From: Mycolicibacterium litorale
GTDB taxonomy: Bacteria; Actinomycetota; Actinomycetes; Mycobacteriales; Mycobacteriaceae
Direction: 5' to 3'
DNA: 64,000 nucleotides
Assembly (NCBI RefSeq): GCF_014218295.1
Contig: NZ_AP023287.1
Span: forward strand, 806,001 to 870,000
The position numbers were made by a program, and so were the translations under genes. Position 1 is the first letter of the stretch. Every line of letters starts with the position of its first letter. Under the pieces are notes generated by a model. It was not told the DNA's origin. It ran no database searches and was given only the letters and a program-made list of their open reading frames with translations. This document shows positions 41,032 to 50,290 of this stretch, piece after piece.

Positions 41032-42000
41032 GTGATGAAACGGGTGCTGATCGTCGGGTTCCCCGGCATCCAGGCGCTCGACCTGGTCGGCCCGTTCGAG
41101 GTGTTCACCGGCGCCTCCCGCTACCTCGCCGCGGCGGGTGTCACCGACGGATACCGCGTCACCATCGGATCGGTCGGCGGCGCACCCGTCGACACCGGTA
41201 CCGGCCTGACACTCGTCGCGGAGAGCTTGCCGGAGCCGGGCACCCCGCTCGACACCATCGTGCTGCCCGGCGGTTTCGGCACCGAGGCCGCCGCCGCCAC
41301 CGACACGGAGCTGGTCGGGTGGATCCGGGCCGCCGCCCCGCACGCCCGCCGCGTCGTCAGCGTCTGCACCGGCGCGTTCCTCGCCGCGGAGGCCGGGCTG
41401 CTCGACGGCTGCCCCGCAACCACGCACTGGGCCTTCGCCGACGCACTCGCGAAACGCTATCCGGCCGTCCGGGTCGACCCCGATCCGATCTTCGTCCGCA
41501 GCTCGCCGCGGGTGTGGACGGCCGCAGGCGTCACCGCGGGCATCGACCTGGCCTTGGCGCTGGTCGAGGACGACCACGGCACCGAGGCCGCGCAGACCGT
41601 CGCCCGCTGGATGGTCATGTACCTGCGCCGCCCCGGTGGCCAGACCCAGTTCGCCGCGCCGGTGTGGATGCCGCGGGCCAAGCGCGCCCCGATCCGGATC
41701 GTGCAGGAAGCCGTCGAATCCGAACCCGGCCGCCCCCACCGCGTCACCGATCTCGCGCGGCGCGCGGCGATGAGCCCACGCCACTTCGCCCGCGTGTTCA
41801 CCAGCGAGGTCGGCGAGACGCCCGGCGCCTACGTCGAACGCATCCGCACCGAGGCCGCCCGCAGGCAACTCGAGGAGACCGACGACACCGTCACCGTGAT
41901 CGCCGCCCGTTGCGGTTTCGGTACCTCGGAAACCATGCGACGCAACTTCGTTCGCCGACTCGGCGTGTCACCCGACCAGTACCGCAGAACCTTCTCCTGA
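41032..42000 (+). CDS. GlxA-type AraC family regulator with DJ-1/PfpI domain
   Basis: A 322-residue regulator. The DJ-1/PfpI domain (1-180) has VSVCTGAFLAAEAG with the conserved Cys; the AraC helix-turn-helix pair lies at about 230-320 (VTDLARRAAMSPRHFARVF and ITVTVIAARCGFGTSETMRR region). GTG 41032 fits a CACACT hexamer seven bases upstream; ATG 41035 is an alternative. It is 11 bases before the PfpI-like gene, which it probably controls. Confidence 0.9.
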   Translation: MMKRVLIVGFPGIQALDLVGPFEVFTGASRYLAAAGVTDGYRVTIGSVGGAPVDTGTGLTLVAESLPEPGTPLDTIVLPGGFGTEAAAATDTELVGWIRAAAPHARRVVSVCTGAFLAAEAGLLDGCPATTHWAFADALAKRYPAVRVDPDPIFVRSSPRVWTAAGVTAGIDLALALVEDDHGTEAAQTVARWMVMYLRRPGGQTQFAAPVWMPRAKRAPIRIVQEAVESEPGRPHRVTDLARRAAMSPRHFARVFTSEVGETPGAYVERIRTEAARRQLEETDDTVTVIAARCGFGTSETMRRNFVRRLGVSPDQYRRTFS

Positions 42001-42011
42001 AAGGACCGACC

Positions 42012-42746
42012 ATGACGCAGATCGCGATCGTGCTCTATCCCGGTTTCACCGCCCTCGACTTCATCGGCCCCTACGAGGTGTTGCGCAACCTGCCCGACAC
42101 CGAGGTCCGCTTCCTGTGGCACGAGCCAGGACCGATCACGGCCGATTCGGGGGTGCTCGTGGTCGGCGCCACGCACTCCTTTGACGAGACCCCGTCACCC
42201 GACGTCCTGCTGGTTCCCGGCGGCGCCACCTCCACCGAACACGCGCGCGACGAGAAGCTGCTGGCCTGGGTGCGCGCCGCCGATGCCACGACCACGTGGA
42301 CGACGTCGGTGTGCACCGGATCGCTGATCCTCGCCGCCGCCGGCGTCCTCGACGGCAAGCGGGCCACGTCGCACTGGATGGCCGTGCCGCTGCTCAGGAC
42401 GTTCGGCGTCACCCCGGTCGGCGACGAGCGTGTGGTGCGTGACGGCAAGGTGGTCACGGCCGCGGGCGTCTCCGCCGGTATCGACCTGGCGATGTGGCTG
42501 GCCGCGCAACTCGCGGGCGAGGCCCACGCCAAGGTCACCCAGCTGATCCTCGAATACGATCCGCAGCCGCCGTTCGACTCCGGTCACGTGTCGAAGGCCT
42601 CGACCGCCACCAAGGCGGCCGCCACCGCCGCGCTCGGCAAGGACACGCTCGTCACGCACCGCCAGCTCGGCCCGTCGGCACTGTTGCTGTGGAACGCCGC
42701 GCTGCGGGCCGTGCGCAGCCGCGGTCGCCGCGCCGAAACTGCATAG
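42012..42746 (+). CDS. DJ-1/PfpI family protein, isonitrile hydratase-like
   Basis: A 244-residue protein of the isocyanide hydratase subgroup. TTSVCTGSLILAAAGVLDGKRATSHW contains the nucleophile Cys and the Thr and His positions seen in isonitrile hydratase, which hydrates isocyanides to N-formamides. LYPGFTALDFIGPYEVL starts the domain. Residues beyond about 190 are an Ala/Lys-rich helical tail. AAAGGA precedes the ATG. It follows the GlxA gene by 11 bases. The precise substrate is not settled. Confidence 0.86.
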   Translation: MTQIAIVLYPGFTALDFIGPYEVLRNLPDTEVRFLWHEPGPITADSGVLVVGATHSFDETPSPDVLLVPGGATSTEHARDEKLLAWVRAADATTTWTTSVCTGSLILAAAGVLDGKRATSHWMAVPLLRTFGVTPVGDERVVRDGKVVTAAGVSAGIDLAMWLAAQLAGEAHAKVTQLILEYDPQPPFDSGHVSKASTATKAAATAALGKDTLVTHRQLGPSALLLWNAALRAVRSRGRRAETA

Positions 42747-42749
42747 GAT
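42744..42749 (+). promoter_or_regulatory. Leaderless-type -10 of the second Ddn-like gene
   Basis: TAGGAT, six bases before the ATG at 42756, overlapping the stop codon of the PfpI-like gene. Confidence 0.5.
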
Positions 42750-42755
42750 CGCCGG

Positions 42756-43259
42756 ATGGGCATACCCGAAGTGGACCCGACCGCCGGCTCACCGATGCTG
42801 AAGTTCGGCGCCCGGCTGCTGCGGCCCCGGCCGGTGCGCTATCTCGTTCGTCACATCGTGCCGCGCATCGACCCGCCGCTGCTGCGGCTCTCCGGTGGCC
42901 GGGTGTCGTCGGCGATGGTCACGCCCGAGCTGTTGCTCACCTCCACGGGAGCGAAGTCCGGGCAACGGCGAGTGACGCCGCTGACCTACTTCACCGACAA
43001 CGGCCGGGTGATCGTCGTCGCGTCCAACTACGGCGGTCGCAGGCACCCCGCCTGGTACCACAACGTCAGGAAACACCCCAGGGTCACGCTGGCCGCCGGC
43101 GGCTACGAGGGCACCTTCGTCGGCGAGGAGGTCACCGGCGCCGAGCGGGACCGGTTGTGGGAGCTGGCGAAGAACTGGATCCCCAGCTATGCCGACTACG
43201 AGAAGCTCACCCAGGGCCGCACCATCCCGATCCTGGCGTTCACCGAGGTCTCCGAGTGA
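42756..43259 (+). CDS. Ddn-like F420-dependent nitroreductase family protein, copy near menD
   Basis: A 167-residue split-barrel protein. LLLTSTGAKSGQRRVTPLTYF is the cofactor-binding strand-loop of the Ddn/DUF385 family and VIVVASNYGGRRHPAWYHNVRKHP the F420-contact region with the Tyr-His pair (YGG...WYHN). C-terminal YADYEKLTQGRTIPIL is also typical. It lies in the menC-menD interval, upstream of bpoC and menD. Quinone or xenobiotic reduction is likely but unproven. Confidence 0.9.
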   Translation: MGIPEVDPTAGSPMLKFGARLLRPRPVRYLVRHIVPRIDPPLLRLSGGRVSSAMVTPELLLTSTGAKSGQRRVTPLTYFTDNGRVIVVASNYGGRRHPAWYHNVRKHPRVTLAAGGYEGTFVGEEVTGAERDRLWELAKNWIPSYADYEKLTQGRTIPILAFTEVSE

Positions 43260-43305
43260 TTTCGGTGTCGTCCGTCACGCCCGGCGCGACCAACGACACC
43301 GAAAT
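43259..43305 (+). terminator. Perfect 13-bp hairpin after the Ddn-like gene
   Basis: ATTTCGGTGTCGT (43259-43271) and ACGACACCGAAAT (43293-43305) are exact reverse complements with a 21-base loop, beginning at the last base of the stop codon. There is no T tract; mycobacterial terminators often lack one. Confidence 0.5.
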
Positions 43306-43315
43306 CCCTGTCCAG

Positions 43316-43321
43316 TAGCGT
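43316..43321 (+). promoter_or_regulatory. Leaderless-type -10 of bpoC
   Basis: TAGCGT, seven bases before the GTG at 43329. Confidence 0.5.
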
Positions 43322-43328
43322 CGGGAAC

Positions 43329-44111
43329 GTGAATCTCGCTTACGACGATCGCGGTACCGGCATCCCGGTGCTGTTCATCGCCGGTCGCGGCGGCGCCGGC
43401 CGCACCTGGCACCTGCACCAGGTCCCGGAGTTCGTGCGCAACGGCTATCGCGCCATCACCTTCGACAACCGCGGCGTCGGCGCCACCGAGAACGCCGAGG
43501 GCTTCGGCGTCGAGCAGATGGTCGCCGACACCGCCGAACTGATCGAGCAACTGGGAGCGGCGCCCGTGCGCATCGTGGCGGTGTCGATGGGGTCCTACAT
43601 CGCCCAGGAGCTCATGCTGGCCCGCCCCGAGCTGGTGCGCTCGGCGGTGCTGATGGCCACCCGCGGACGCCATGACCGGGCCCGCACGTTCTTCAGCCAG
43701 GCCGAGAAGGAACTGATCGCCGCCGGCATCGACCTGCCGCCCAGGTACGACGCCAAAGTCCGTGTGCTGGAGAACTTCTCACCCAAGACGATCAACGACG
43801 ACCGGGCGATCGGCGACTGGATCGAGATGTTCACCATGTGGCCCACCAAGCACACCCCGGGCCTGCGGACACAGGGCGATGTGGGGCCGAAGGAGAACCG
43901 CCTGCCCGCCTACCGCAGCATCCGCATCCCCACGCTGGTGATCGGGTTCGCCGACGACGTCCTGCTGCCCCCGCACCTGGGCAAGGAGGTCGCCGACGCG
44001 TTGCCGCACGGGCGCTACCTGGAGATCGCCGACGCCGGCCACCTCGGCTTCATCGAGAAGCCGCAGGAGGTCAACGCCGCGGCCCTCAAATTCTTCGCCG
44101 ATATCCTGTAG
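43329..44111 (+). CDS. bpoC: Alpha/beta hydrolase BpoC-like, candidate MenH
   Basis: A 260-residue alpha/beta-hydrolase. The nucleophile Ser lies in [11 protein letters not shown] (A-V-S-M-G elbow), the Asp in [11 protein letters not shown] and the His in [11 protein letters not shown], so the triad is complete. The name bpoC comes from haloperoxidase similarity, but placement between menC and menD, two bases from the menD start, makes SHCHC synthase (MenH) activity plausible. Leaderless-type -10 upstream of the GTG. Confidence 0.88.
   Translation: MNLAYDDRGTGIPVLFIAGRGGAGRTWHLHQVPEFVRNGYRAITFDNRGVGATENAEGFGVEQMVADTAELIEQLGAAPVRIVAVSMGSYIAQELMLARPELVRSAVLMATRGRHDRARTFFSQAEKELIAAGIDLPPRYDAKVRVLENFSPKTINDDRAIGDWIEMFTMWPTKHTPGLRTQGDVGPKENRLPAYRSIRIPTLVIGFADDVLLPPHLGKEVADALPHGRYLEIADAGHLGFIEKPQEVNAAALKFFADIL
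44102..44107 (+). promoter_or_regulatory. Possible internal -10 for menD
   Basis: TATCCT, six bases before the menD ATG, inside the last codons of bpoC. Confidence 0.4.
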
Positions 44112-44113
44112 CG

Positions 44114-45757
44114 ATGAACCCCTCGACGGCACAGGCGCGTGTCGTCGTCGACGAACTCGTTCGCGGCGGCGTCCGCGACGTCGTGCTGTGCCCGGGGTCG
44201 CGTAACGCCCCGCTGGCGTTCGCGCTGGCCGACGCGGATCGCGCCGGCCGGTTGCGCCTCCACGTGCGCATCGACGAACGGACCGCCGGTTTCCTCGCGA
44301 TCGGCCTGGCCGTCGCCGAGCGTGCCCCGGTTTGCGTGGCGATGACCTCGGGGACCGCCGTGGCCAACCTGGGCCCGGCCGTCGTCGAGGCCAATTACGC
44401 GCGGGTGCCGCTGATCGTGCTGAGCGCCAACCGGCCCTACGAGTTGCTGGGCACGGGCGCCAACCAGACCTTCGAACAGCTCGGCTATTTCGGCACCCAG
44501 GTGCGGGCCAACATCAGCCTCGGGCTCGCCCCCGAAATGACCCGAGGCGCACCGGACAATCTGGCGACGCTCAACGGGCAGTGGCGTTCGGCGACGTGCC
44601 GGGTCCTGGTGGCAGCGACGGGATCTCGCAGCGCCAACGCGGGACCGGTGCAGTTCGACATCCCGCTGCGCGAACCGCTGGTGCCGACCTTCGACGACGA
44701 CGGATCGTGTCCGCCCGGCCGGCCCGACGGGAAACCGTGGACTTACACGCCGCCGGTGACGTTCGACCAGCCGCTCGACATCGACATCAGCCCCGACACC
44801 GTCGTGATTGCCGGCCACGGGGCGGGTGTGCATCCGAACCTCGCCGAGCTGCCCACGGTCGCCGAGCCGACCGCGCCCCCTGCGGCCAACCCGCTGCATC
44901 CGCTCGCCCTGCGCCTGCTGCGGCCCAAGCAGGTCATCATGCTCGGCCGCCCGACGTTGCACCGGCCGGTGTCGGCGCTGCTCGCCGACCCGTCGGTGCC
45001 GGTGTACGCGCTGACCACCGGACCCCGCTGGCCGGACGTCAGCGGCAACTCCCAGGCCACCGGCACCCGCGCGGTCACCAGCGGTAGCCCGGATCCGGCA
45101 TGGCTGCGACGCTGCGCGGAGGTCAACGCGCACGCCGTCGCCGCGGTGCGCGATCAGCTGGCGGCGCATCCACTGACCACCGGCCTGCACGTCGCCGCTG
45201 CGGTGGCCGACGCGATGCGACCGGGTGACCAGCTGGTGCTGGGCGCGAGCAACCCGGTGCGTGACGCGGCGCTGGCCGGGTTCACCCCGCACGGCGTACA
45301 GGTGCGCTCCAACCGGGGCGTCGCGGGTATCGACGGCACCGTGTCGACGGCGATCGGCGCCGCGCTCGCGCACGACCGCAACGGCGGGCGGACGGTCGCG
45401 CTGATGGGCGACCTGACCTTCGTACACGACAGTTCGGGGCTGCTGATCGGGCCCACCGAACCGACGCCGCGAGACCTGACCATCGTGGTGTCCAACGACA
45501 ACGGCGGCGGAATCTTCGAACTGCTCGAACAGGGCGATCCGCGGTTCAGCGACGTCTCGTCGCGGGTGTTCGGCACCCCGCACGACGTCGACGTCGGGGC
45601 GCTGTGCCGGGCCTATCACGTGGACAACCGCCAGATCGAGGTCGGCCAGCTCGCCGAGGCGCTCGACGAACCACACGAAGGGATGCGGGTGCTGGAGGTG
45701 AAAGCCGACCGGTCGTCGCTGCGGGCGCTGCACGCCTCGATCAAGGCCGCCCTGTGA
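44114..45757 (+). CDS. menD: SEPHCHC synthase (2-succinyl-5-enolpyruvyl-6-hydroxy-3-cyclohexene-1-carboxylate synthase)
   Basis: A 547-residue thiamine-diphosphate enzyme that joins 2-oxoglutarate and isochorismate. [14 protein letters not shown] starts the Pyr domain and [14 protein letters not shown] gives the cofactor-activating Glu. In the PP domain [13 protein letters not shown] and [12 protein letters not shown] form the Mg-diphosphate binding site. The ATG at 44114 begins two bases after bpoC; the open frame before it overlaps bpoC. The next gene overlaps its stop by four bases. Confidence 0.96.
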   Translation: MNPSTAQARVVVDELVRGGVRDVVLCPGSRNAPLAFALADADRAGRLRLHVRIDERTAGFLAIGLAVAERAPVCVAMTSGTAVANLGPAVVEANYARVPLIVLSANRPYELLGTGANQTFEQLGYFGTQVRANISLGLAPEMTRGAPDNLATLNGQWRSATCRVLVAATGSRSANAGPVQFDIPLREPLVPTFDDDGSCPPGRPDGKPWTYTPPVTFDQPLDIDISPDTVVIAGHGAGVHPNLAELPTVAEPTAPPAANPLHPLALRLLRPKQVIMLGRPTLHRPVSALLADPSVPVYALTTGPRWPDVSGNSQATGTRAVTSGSPDPAWLRRCAEVNAHAVAAVRDQLAAHPLTTGLHVAAAVADAMRPGDQLVLGASNPVRDAALAGFTPHGVQVRSNRGVAGIDGTVSTAIGAALAHDRNGGRTVALMGDLTFVHDSSGLLIGPTEPTPRDLTIVVSNDNGGGIFELLEQGDPRFSDVSSRVFGTPHDVDVGALCRAYHVDNRQIEVGQLAEALDEPHEGMRVLEVKADRSSLRALHASIKAAL

Positions 45758-46266
45758 GGTTCGCCGAACGGGTGGCGGCGGTCCGCCGCGCCGTGATTCC
45801 GCACCTGTGGGGCGACGGCGACGAGACGCGGACCGAGCGGATCATCCGGCGGGTCCGCATCGGGATCATCCTCGCCGCGTGTCTGGTGACCCTGCAGTCG
45901 ACGCTGATGGTGATCGGCGCATGGCGCAACGACCGCCAGATCGAACGGCACATGGGCGTCGCCGAGGCGACGGTGCTCAGCGCCGGCCCGCGCCGCTCGA
46001 CGATCGAGTTCGTCACCCCCGACCGCGTCACCTACCGCCCTGAGCTGGGTGTGCTGTATCCGTCCGAGCTGGAGACGGGGATGCGGATCTACGTCGAGTA
46101 CGACCGCAACAACCCCGACCTCGTGCGGGTGCGCGACCGCGACGCGTCGCTGGCGATAATCCCCGCCGGTTCGATCGCGGTCGTCGGGTGGCTCATCGCC
46201 GGTGGAGCGCTGGTCGGGCTGGCGGTGCTGCAGAAGCGGCTGGCCCGGGAGCCGGAGCCGGTCTGA
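45754..46266 (+). CDS. DUF3592 membrane protein (Rv0556-like)
   Basis: A 170-residue protein with TM helices at about 36-55 and 133-154 around a small extracytoplasmic domain ([17 protein letters not shown] to [18 protein letters not shown]), the DUF3592 pattern. GTG at 45754 overlaps the menD stop (GTGA), and length equals that of Rv0556. Possible link to menaquinone handling is inferred only from coupling. Confidence 0.87.
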   Translation: MRFAERVAAVRRAVIPHLWGDGDETRTERIIRRVRIGIILAACLVTLQSTLMVIGAWRNDRQIERHMGVAEATVLSAGPRRSTIEFVTPDRVTYRPELGVLYPSELETGMRIYVEYDRNNPDLVRVRDRDASLAIIPAGSIAVVGWLIAGGALVGLAVLQKRLAREPEPV

Positions 46267-46321
46267 CGCGTTTGGCCGTCCCCTCGCCGGGTATCGCCCC
46301 GCGCGACGGAGGGAGCCCAAC

Positions 46322-46843
46322 ATGTCGATTCTGGATGCGGCCAAGGATCGCGCGACCAGTCTGGCCGCAGGCGTGGTCAACGTGGTCGGCGACAAGATGG
46401 CCGACAAGACGCCGGCCGACGCGACGACCGGTCAGTCGGTCACGATCAACAGCAGCGTCGTCGAGGTCGAGGAACTGTGGCGCGACGCCGCGCGGATGTC
46501 GATCGTGCTCGGTGAACTCGGCCAGGTCGAGAACATCGGACCGGACCGGTACCGCTGGAACCTCGAGGCCGGCCCCGTGGCGGTCACGTGGGAGTCGACC
46601 GTGCACACCGAGGTCGGTGGTCTGCGCTTCGCCGGGGACGACGGCAACGAGATCCTCGTCAGCTTCCGGCCCGCGCCCAACCACCTCGGCACCGAGGTCA
46701 CGCTGAGGACCAAGACCCCGGCACCCGATCTGCTCTCCGGCGCCCTGGCGTTCAAGGTGCTCTACCGCTGCCGGGCGCTGCTGCAGACCGGCGAAGTCCC
46801 CACCATCCGCAAGAACCCGAGCGCGCGGCCGTCCGCGCGGTAA
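46322..46843 (+). CDS. SRPBCC/polyketide cyclase-like lipid-binding protein
   Basis: A 173-residue protein with an amphipathic N-terminus (ILDAAKDRATSLAAGVV) and a START/SRPBCC-type domain beginning VTINSSVVEVEELWRDAA. YRWNLEAGPVAVTWESTV and EVTLRTKTPAP are the beta strands. GGAGGGAG precedes the ATG at 46322. It is followed by the alcohol dehydrogenase gene after 12 bases, so the two may act together. Ligand unknown. Confidence 0.8.
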   Translation: MSILDAAKDRATSLAAGVVNVVGDKMADKTPADATTGQSVTINSSVVEVEELWRDAARMSIVLGELGQVENIGPDRYRWNLEAGPVAVTWESTVHTEVGGLRFAGDDGNEILVSFRPAPNHLGTEVTLRTKTPAPDLLSGALAFKVLYRCRALLQTGEVPTIRKNPSARPSAR

Positions 46844-46855
46844 GGAAGTCCACTC

Positions 46856-48022
46856 ATGCGCGCACTGTGCTGGAACGGTGTCAACAAGCTGTCCGTCGAG
46901 ACCGTCGACGACCCCGAGATCCTCAACCCGCACGACGTCATCCTCGAGGTCACGCTGACGACGACCTGCGGATCGGATCTGCATTTCATCGACGGTTACC
47001 TGCCCGGCATGCGGGAGGGTGACGTGTTCGGCCACGAATTCATGGGCAGGATCGTCGAAGTCGGTCGCGAGGTCCGCGACGTCAAGGTCGGTGACCGTGT
47101 CGTCGTACCGTCGTTCATCGGCTGCAACCGGTGCTGGTACTGCGAGCACGACCTGTATTCGTGCTGTGACACCACGAACCCGAACGCCGAACTGCAGCAA
47201 CCACTTCTGGGTTACCCGTCCGGAGGGATCTACGGCTACACCCACCCCTTCGGCGGCTACGCCGGTTCCCACGCCCAGTTCGTGCGCGTGCCGTTCGGCG
47301 ACACGAACTGCTTCCCCATCCCCGGCGACGTATCCGACGAGCAGGCGCTGTTCTTGTCCGACGCCGTGCCGACCGGGTTCATGGGCGCCGACTTCTGCGA
47401 TCTCAGCGGCGGCGACACCGTGGCGGTGTGGGGTGCCGGGGGAGTGGGGCTGATGGCGGCCAAGAGCGCGCTGCTGCTCGGCGCCGAACGCGCCATCGTG
47501 ATCGACCGCTTTCCCGAGCGGCTCGCCCTGGCCCGCGAATTCGGTTTGGCGACCATCGATTACAGTCAAGCCGACAGCGTGCACGAGTCGCTGCGGGAGA
47601 TGACCGGCGGCCGCGGGCCCGATGCGTGTATCGACGCGGTTGGGATGGAGGGGCACAGCACCGGTCTGCAACAGGTCTACGACCGGGCCAAGCAGCTGCT
47701 GCGGATGGAGACCGACCGCGCGAGCGCGCTTCGCCAGGCGATCCTGGCGTGCCGCAAGGGTGGGGTGGTGTCGGTGCTGGGCGTCTACGGGCTGACCGAC
47801 AAGTTCCCGATGGGCGTGGTGACCAACAAGGGACTCACCCTCAAATCGGCTCAGCAGCACGGTCAGCGGTACATGGCCCGGCTGTTCGACTACGTCGAGC
47901 AGGGTGACCTCGATCCGGCGAAGCTCATCACCCACGATCTGCCGCTGGAGCAGGGCGTGCGCGCCTACGACATGTTCAAGAACAAGCAGGACAACTGCAT
48001 TCGCGTCGCGCTGCGGCCCTAG
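46856..48022 (+). CDS. Zinc-dependent alcohol dehydrogenase, formaldehyde-dehydrogenase-like
   Basis: A 388-residue MDR enzyme. Catalytic zinc ligands are expected in TCGSDLHF and FGHEFMG; the structural-zinc loop is CNRCWYCEHDLYSCC (around 82-96), which is Cys-rich. The Rossmann motif is GAGGVGLMAAKSALLLG. The insert after the structural loop and length fit glutathione-independent formaldehyde dehydrogenase-like proteins. AAGGAAG precedes the ATG. It follows the SRPBCC gene. Its TAG shares the CTAG with the convergent lipoprotein gene. Confidence 0.9.
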   Translation: MRALCWNGVNKLSVETVDDPEILNPHDVILEVTLTTTCGSDLHFIDGYLPGMREGDVFGHEFMGRIVEVGREVRDVKVGDRVVVPSFIGCNRCWYCEHDLYSCCDTTNPNAELQQPLLGYPSGGIYGYTHPFGGYAGSHAQFVRVPFGDTNCFPIPGDVSDEQALFLSDAVPTGFMGADFCDLSGGDTVAVWGAGGVGLMAAKSALLLGAERAIVIDRFPERLALAREFGLATIDYSQADSVHESLREMTGGRGPDACIDAVGMEGHSTGLQQVYDRAKQLLRMETDRASALRQAILACRKGGVVSVLGVYGLTDKFPMGVVTNKGLTLKSAQQHGQRYMARLFDYVEQGDLDPAKLITHDLPLEQGVRAYDMFKNKQDNCIRVALRP

Positions 48023-48684
48023 ATCGTCGAGATCAGCTTCGCCAGCCAGTTCTCGTCGTAGATGTCGAGCACTTCGTTGTTGAGCAGGTCGTACACGGTC
48101 GGCGTGGCGACCTGGTCGGAGTTGAGCTGGGCCAGCAGCTCGATGTTGAGGTCGGACATGTCGCCGGGGTCGACGGCCTCGCGACCGCGGGCGATGGCCT
48201 GCACGGCGGGAGCCGGGATGCCGCTCTCCTGAGCCATGTCGGCCATCTCGATGTCGGTCGGTCCGCTGCCTCCCGGTTGCTGATGCGCCCACAACTCCTC
48301 GACGAACGCCTGGAACGCCACCGCACGCGGTGCGGCCTCCGCCGCGGCGAACATCGCGTTGCTCACCCGCGCGGAGTGGTCGGTGTCCTGGTCGAGGAAC
48401 GTCACCGGCCGGTAGGTGACCGCCAGCTGGCCGAGGCTGATGTAGCTGGCCATCTCGGGGCCGTAGTCGGCCTGCAGGGTGGCGCAGTGCGGACACTGCG
48501 GTTCGGTGAACACCTCGATCTGGGCGGCCGCCTCGGGATCGCCGACGAGGATGCCGTAACCGTCGTCGGTCACCGCGGTGCGGGGCTGGTTGGGATCGAG
48601 CCGGGCGGTGCCGGTGACCTCCCGCGTGCAGCCGACGGTCACCAGCAACAGCGCCGCTGCGGCGACCGCGATCCAGATCCGCAC
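48019..48684 (-). CDS. DsbA-like thioredoxin-fold lipoprotein
   Basis: A 221-residue exported protein. The signal ends in LLLVTVGC, a lipobox, so it is lipid-anchored outside the membrane. The thioredoxin fold shows EPQCPHCATLQ with a CPHC redox pair and a cis-Pro region TPTVYD, with a helical insert between, as in DsbA/TlpA-like Thioredoxin_4 proteins. The GTG at 48684 is seven bases after TACCGT and six residues before the hydrophobic segment; the longer frame has a poor signal. Confidence 0.86.
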   Translation of the reverse strand: MRIWIAVAAAALLLVTVGCTREVTGTARLDPNQPRTAVTDDGYGILVGDPEAAAQIEVFTEPQCPHCATLQADYGPEMASYISLGQLAVTYRPVTFLDQDTDHSARVSNAMFAAAEAAPRAVAFQAFVEELWAHQQPGGSGPTDIEMADMAQESGIPAPAVQAIARGREAVDPGDMSDLNIELLAQLNSDQVATPTVYDLLNNEVLDIYDENWLAKLISTI

Positions 48685-48691
48685 ACCGCAA

Positions 48692-48697
48692 ACGGTA
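48692..48697 (-). promoter_or_regulatory. Leaderless-type -10 of the DsbA-like gene
   Basis: TACCGT on the minus strand, seven bases before the GTG at 48684. Confidence 0.45.
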
Positions 48698-48770
48698 CCG
48701 CGCCTGATCTTCGTGTCGCGTATTCCGGCGCGCAACCTCCACGACAGGTTGCGCTGCGACGCTTCTCCTC

Positions 48771-49898
48771 GTGCGCGTTGCGATCGTCGCAGAGTCCTTC
48801 CTCCCCAACGTCAACGGCGTCACCAACTCGGTGCTGCGGGTTCTCGAACATCTGCGCCGCACCGGCCACGAGGTCCTCGTCATCGCCCCGGACGCCCCGC
48901 GCGGCGAACCGTCGGCCGAACGTGTGCACGACGGGGTGCGGGTGCACCGGGTGCCGTCGCGGATGTTCCCGAAGGTGACGTCGCTGCCGCTGGGCGTGCC
49001 GCGCCCGCGCATGGTGGGGGTGTTGCGCGGGTTCGACCCGGACGTCGTGCACCTCGCGTCTCCGGCGCTGCTCGGCTACGGCGGCCTGCACGCCGCCCGC
49101 CATCTCGGCGTCCCGACCGTGGCGGTGTTCCAGACCGACGTCGCCGGGTTCGCGCAGAGCTACGGCGTCGGGGCGATGTCGCGGGCGGCATGGGCGTGGA
49201 CTCGGCACCTGCACAGCCGGGCCGACCGCACGCTGGCCCCGTCGACGTCGGCCATGGAGAACCTCGAGGCGCACGGCGTGCCGCGGGTGTACCGGTGGGC
49301 GCGCGGGGTGGACGTGACGGGATTCGCCCCGTCGGCCCGTGACCCCGAGTTGCGCCGGCGGTGGTCCCCGGAGGGCAAGCCGATCGTCGGGTTCGTCGGC
49401 CGGTTGGCGCCGGAGAAACACGTCGAACGGCTGGCGGCGCTCAGCGCACGCGAGGATCTTCAGGTGGTCGTCGTCGGCGACGGCGTCGACCGCGGCAAGC
49501 TCGAAAGTGCCATGCCTGCGGCATATTTCACCGGAGCGCTGTATGGCGAGGCGCTCGCCGCCGCTTACGCCAGCATGGACGTGTTCGTCCACCCCGGCGA
49601 GCACGAGACGTTCTGCCAAGCGGTGCAGGAGGCGATGGCCGCTGGTCTGCCGGTGATCGCCCCGAACGCCGGTGGACCCCGCGACCTGGTCGCGCCGTAC
49701 CGCACCGGACTGCTGCTGGAGGTCGCCGGCTTCGAGGGCAAGCTCGGCGAATCCGTCGATCACCTGATCGCCGAGCGGCAGCGGTACTCGGTCGCCGCAC
49801 GGCGCAGCGTGCTCGGCCGCACCTGGCCCGCGCTCTGCGACGAGTTGCTCGGCCACTACGAGGCGGTGCTCGGCCTACGCCGGCTGCGCGCCGCCTGA
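48771..49898 (+). CDS. mgtA: GDP-mannose-dependent alpha-mannosyltransferase, GT4
   Basis: A 375-residue GT-B transferase, orthologous in position to Rv0557 (MgtA/PimB). [15 protein letters not shown] starts the acceptor domain; the donor domain has [16 protein letters not shown] and [19 protein letters not shown], the E-x7-E motif that binds the sugar. MgtA builds mannosylated glycolipids for cell-envelope lipomannan in mycobacteria. GTG 48771, divergent from the lipoprotein gene. Confidence 0.93.
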   Translation: MRVAIVAESFLPNVNGVTNSVLRVLEHLRRTGHEVLVIAPDAPRGEPSAERVHDGVRVHRVPSRMFPKVTSLPLGVPRPRMVGVLRGFDPDVVHLASPALLGYGGLHAARHLGVPTVAVFQTDVAGFAQSYGVGAMSRAAWAWTRHLHSRADRTLAPSTSAMENLEAHGVPRVYRWARGVDVTGFAPSARDPELRRRWSPEGKPIVGFVGRLAPEKHVERLAALSAREDLQVVVVGDGVDRGKLESAMPAAYFTGALYGEALAAAYASMDVFVHPGEHETFCQAVQEAMAAGLPVIAPNAGGPRDLVAPYRTGLLLEVAGFEGKLGESVDHLIAERQRYSVAARRSVLGRTWPALCDELLGHYEAVLGLRRLRAA

Positions 49899-49923
49899 CC
49901 GGCGAAAGGGCGACACTGAACGG

Positions 49924-50289
49924 GTGAGCCACGTCAGCTTCGGCCGTATCGCCCCGATCATCCCGGTCCGCGACCTCGACGCCGCACTGGAGCGCTACCG
50001 GCGGCTCGGCTTCGAGGCGCAGGCGTACCAGGGGCCCGACCGCTACGGCTTCGTCGACCGTGACGGCGTCTCCCTGCACCTCACGGAGTGGCCGGACCAC
50101 GACCCGCTCACCACCGCGTCGGGTGTCTACCTCTACGTCAGCGATGCCGATGCGCTGCACGCCGAGTGGACGTCACAGGGACTGGTCGGCAGCTTCACCG
50201 ACCTCGAGGACACTGCCTACGGGCTGCGCGAGTTCGCCTATGTCGACCCGGACGGCACCCTGCACCGCGTCGGCTCGCCACTGGACTGA
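49924..50289 (+). CDS. VOC/bleomycin-resistance-like protein
   Basis: A 121-residue VOC protein. [22 protein letters not shown] is the first strand-helix pair and [19 protein letters not shown] the last with DPDG. The fold matches bleomycin-binding proteins and glyoxalase-related enzymes. GTG 49924, 25 bases after mgtA. It converges on the SDR gene with one base between stops. No binding target is assigned. Confidence 0.87.
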   Translation: MSHVSFGRIAPIIPVRDLDAALERYRRLGFEAQAYQGPDRYGFVDRDGVSLHLTEWPDHDPLTTASGVYLYVSDADALHAEWTSQGLVGSFTDLEDTAYGLREFAYVDPDGTLHRVGSPLD

Positions 50290-50290
50290 G

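Noticed and set aside
46193..49012. A 939-codon open frame on the minus strand
   Set aside because: It lies antisense to four well-supported genes (DUF3592, SRPBCC, alcohol dehydrogenase, mgtA start) and its translation is Arg/Gly-rich with no domain; long antisense frames are expected at this GC content.
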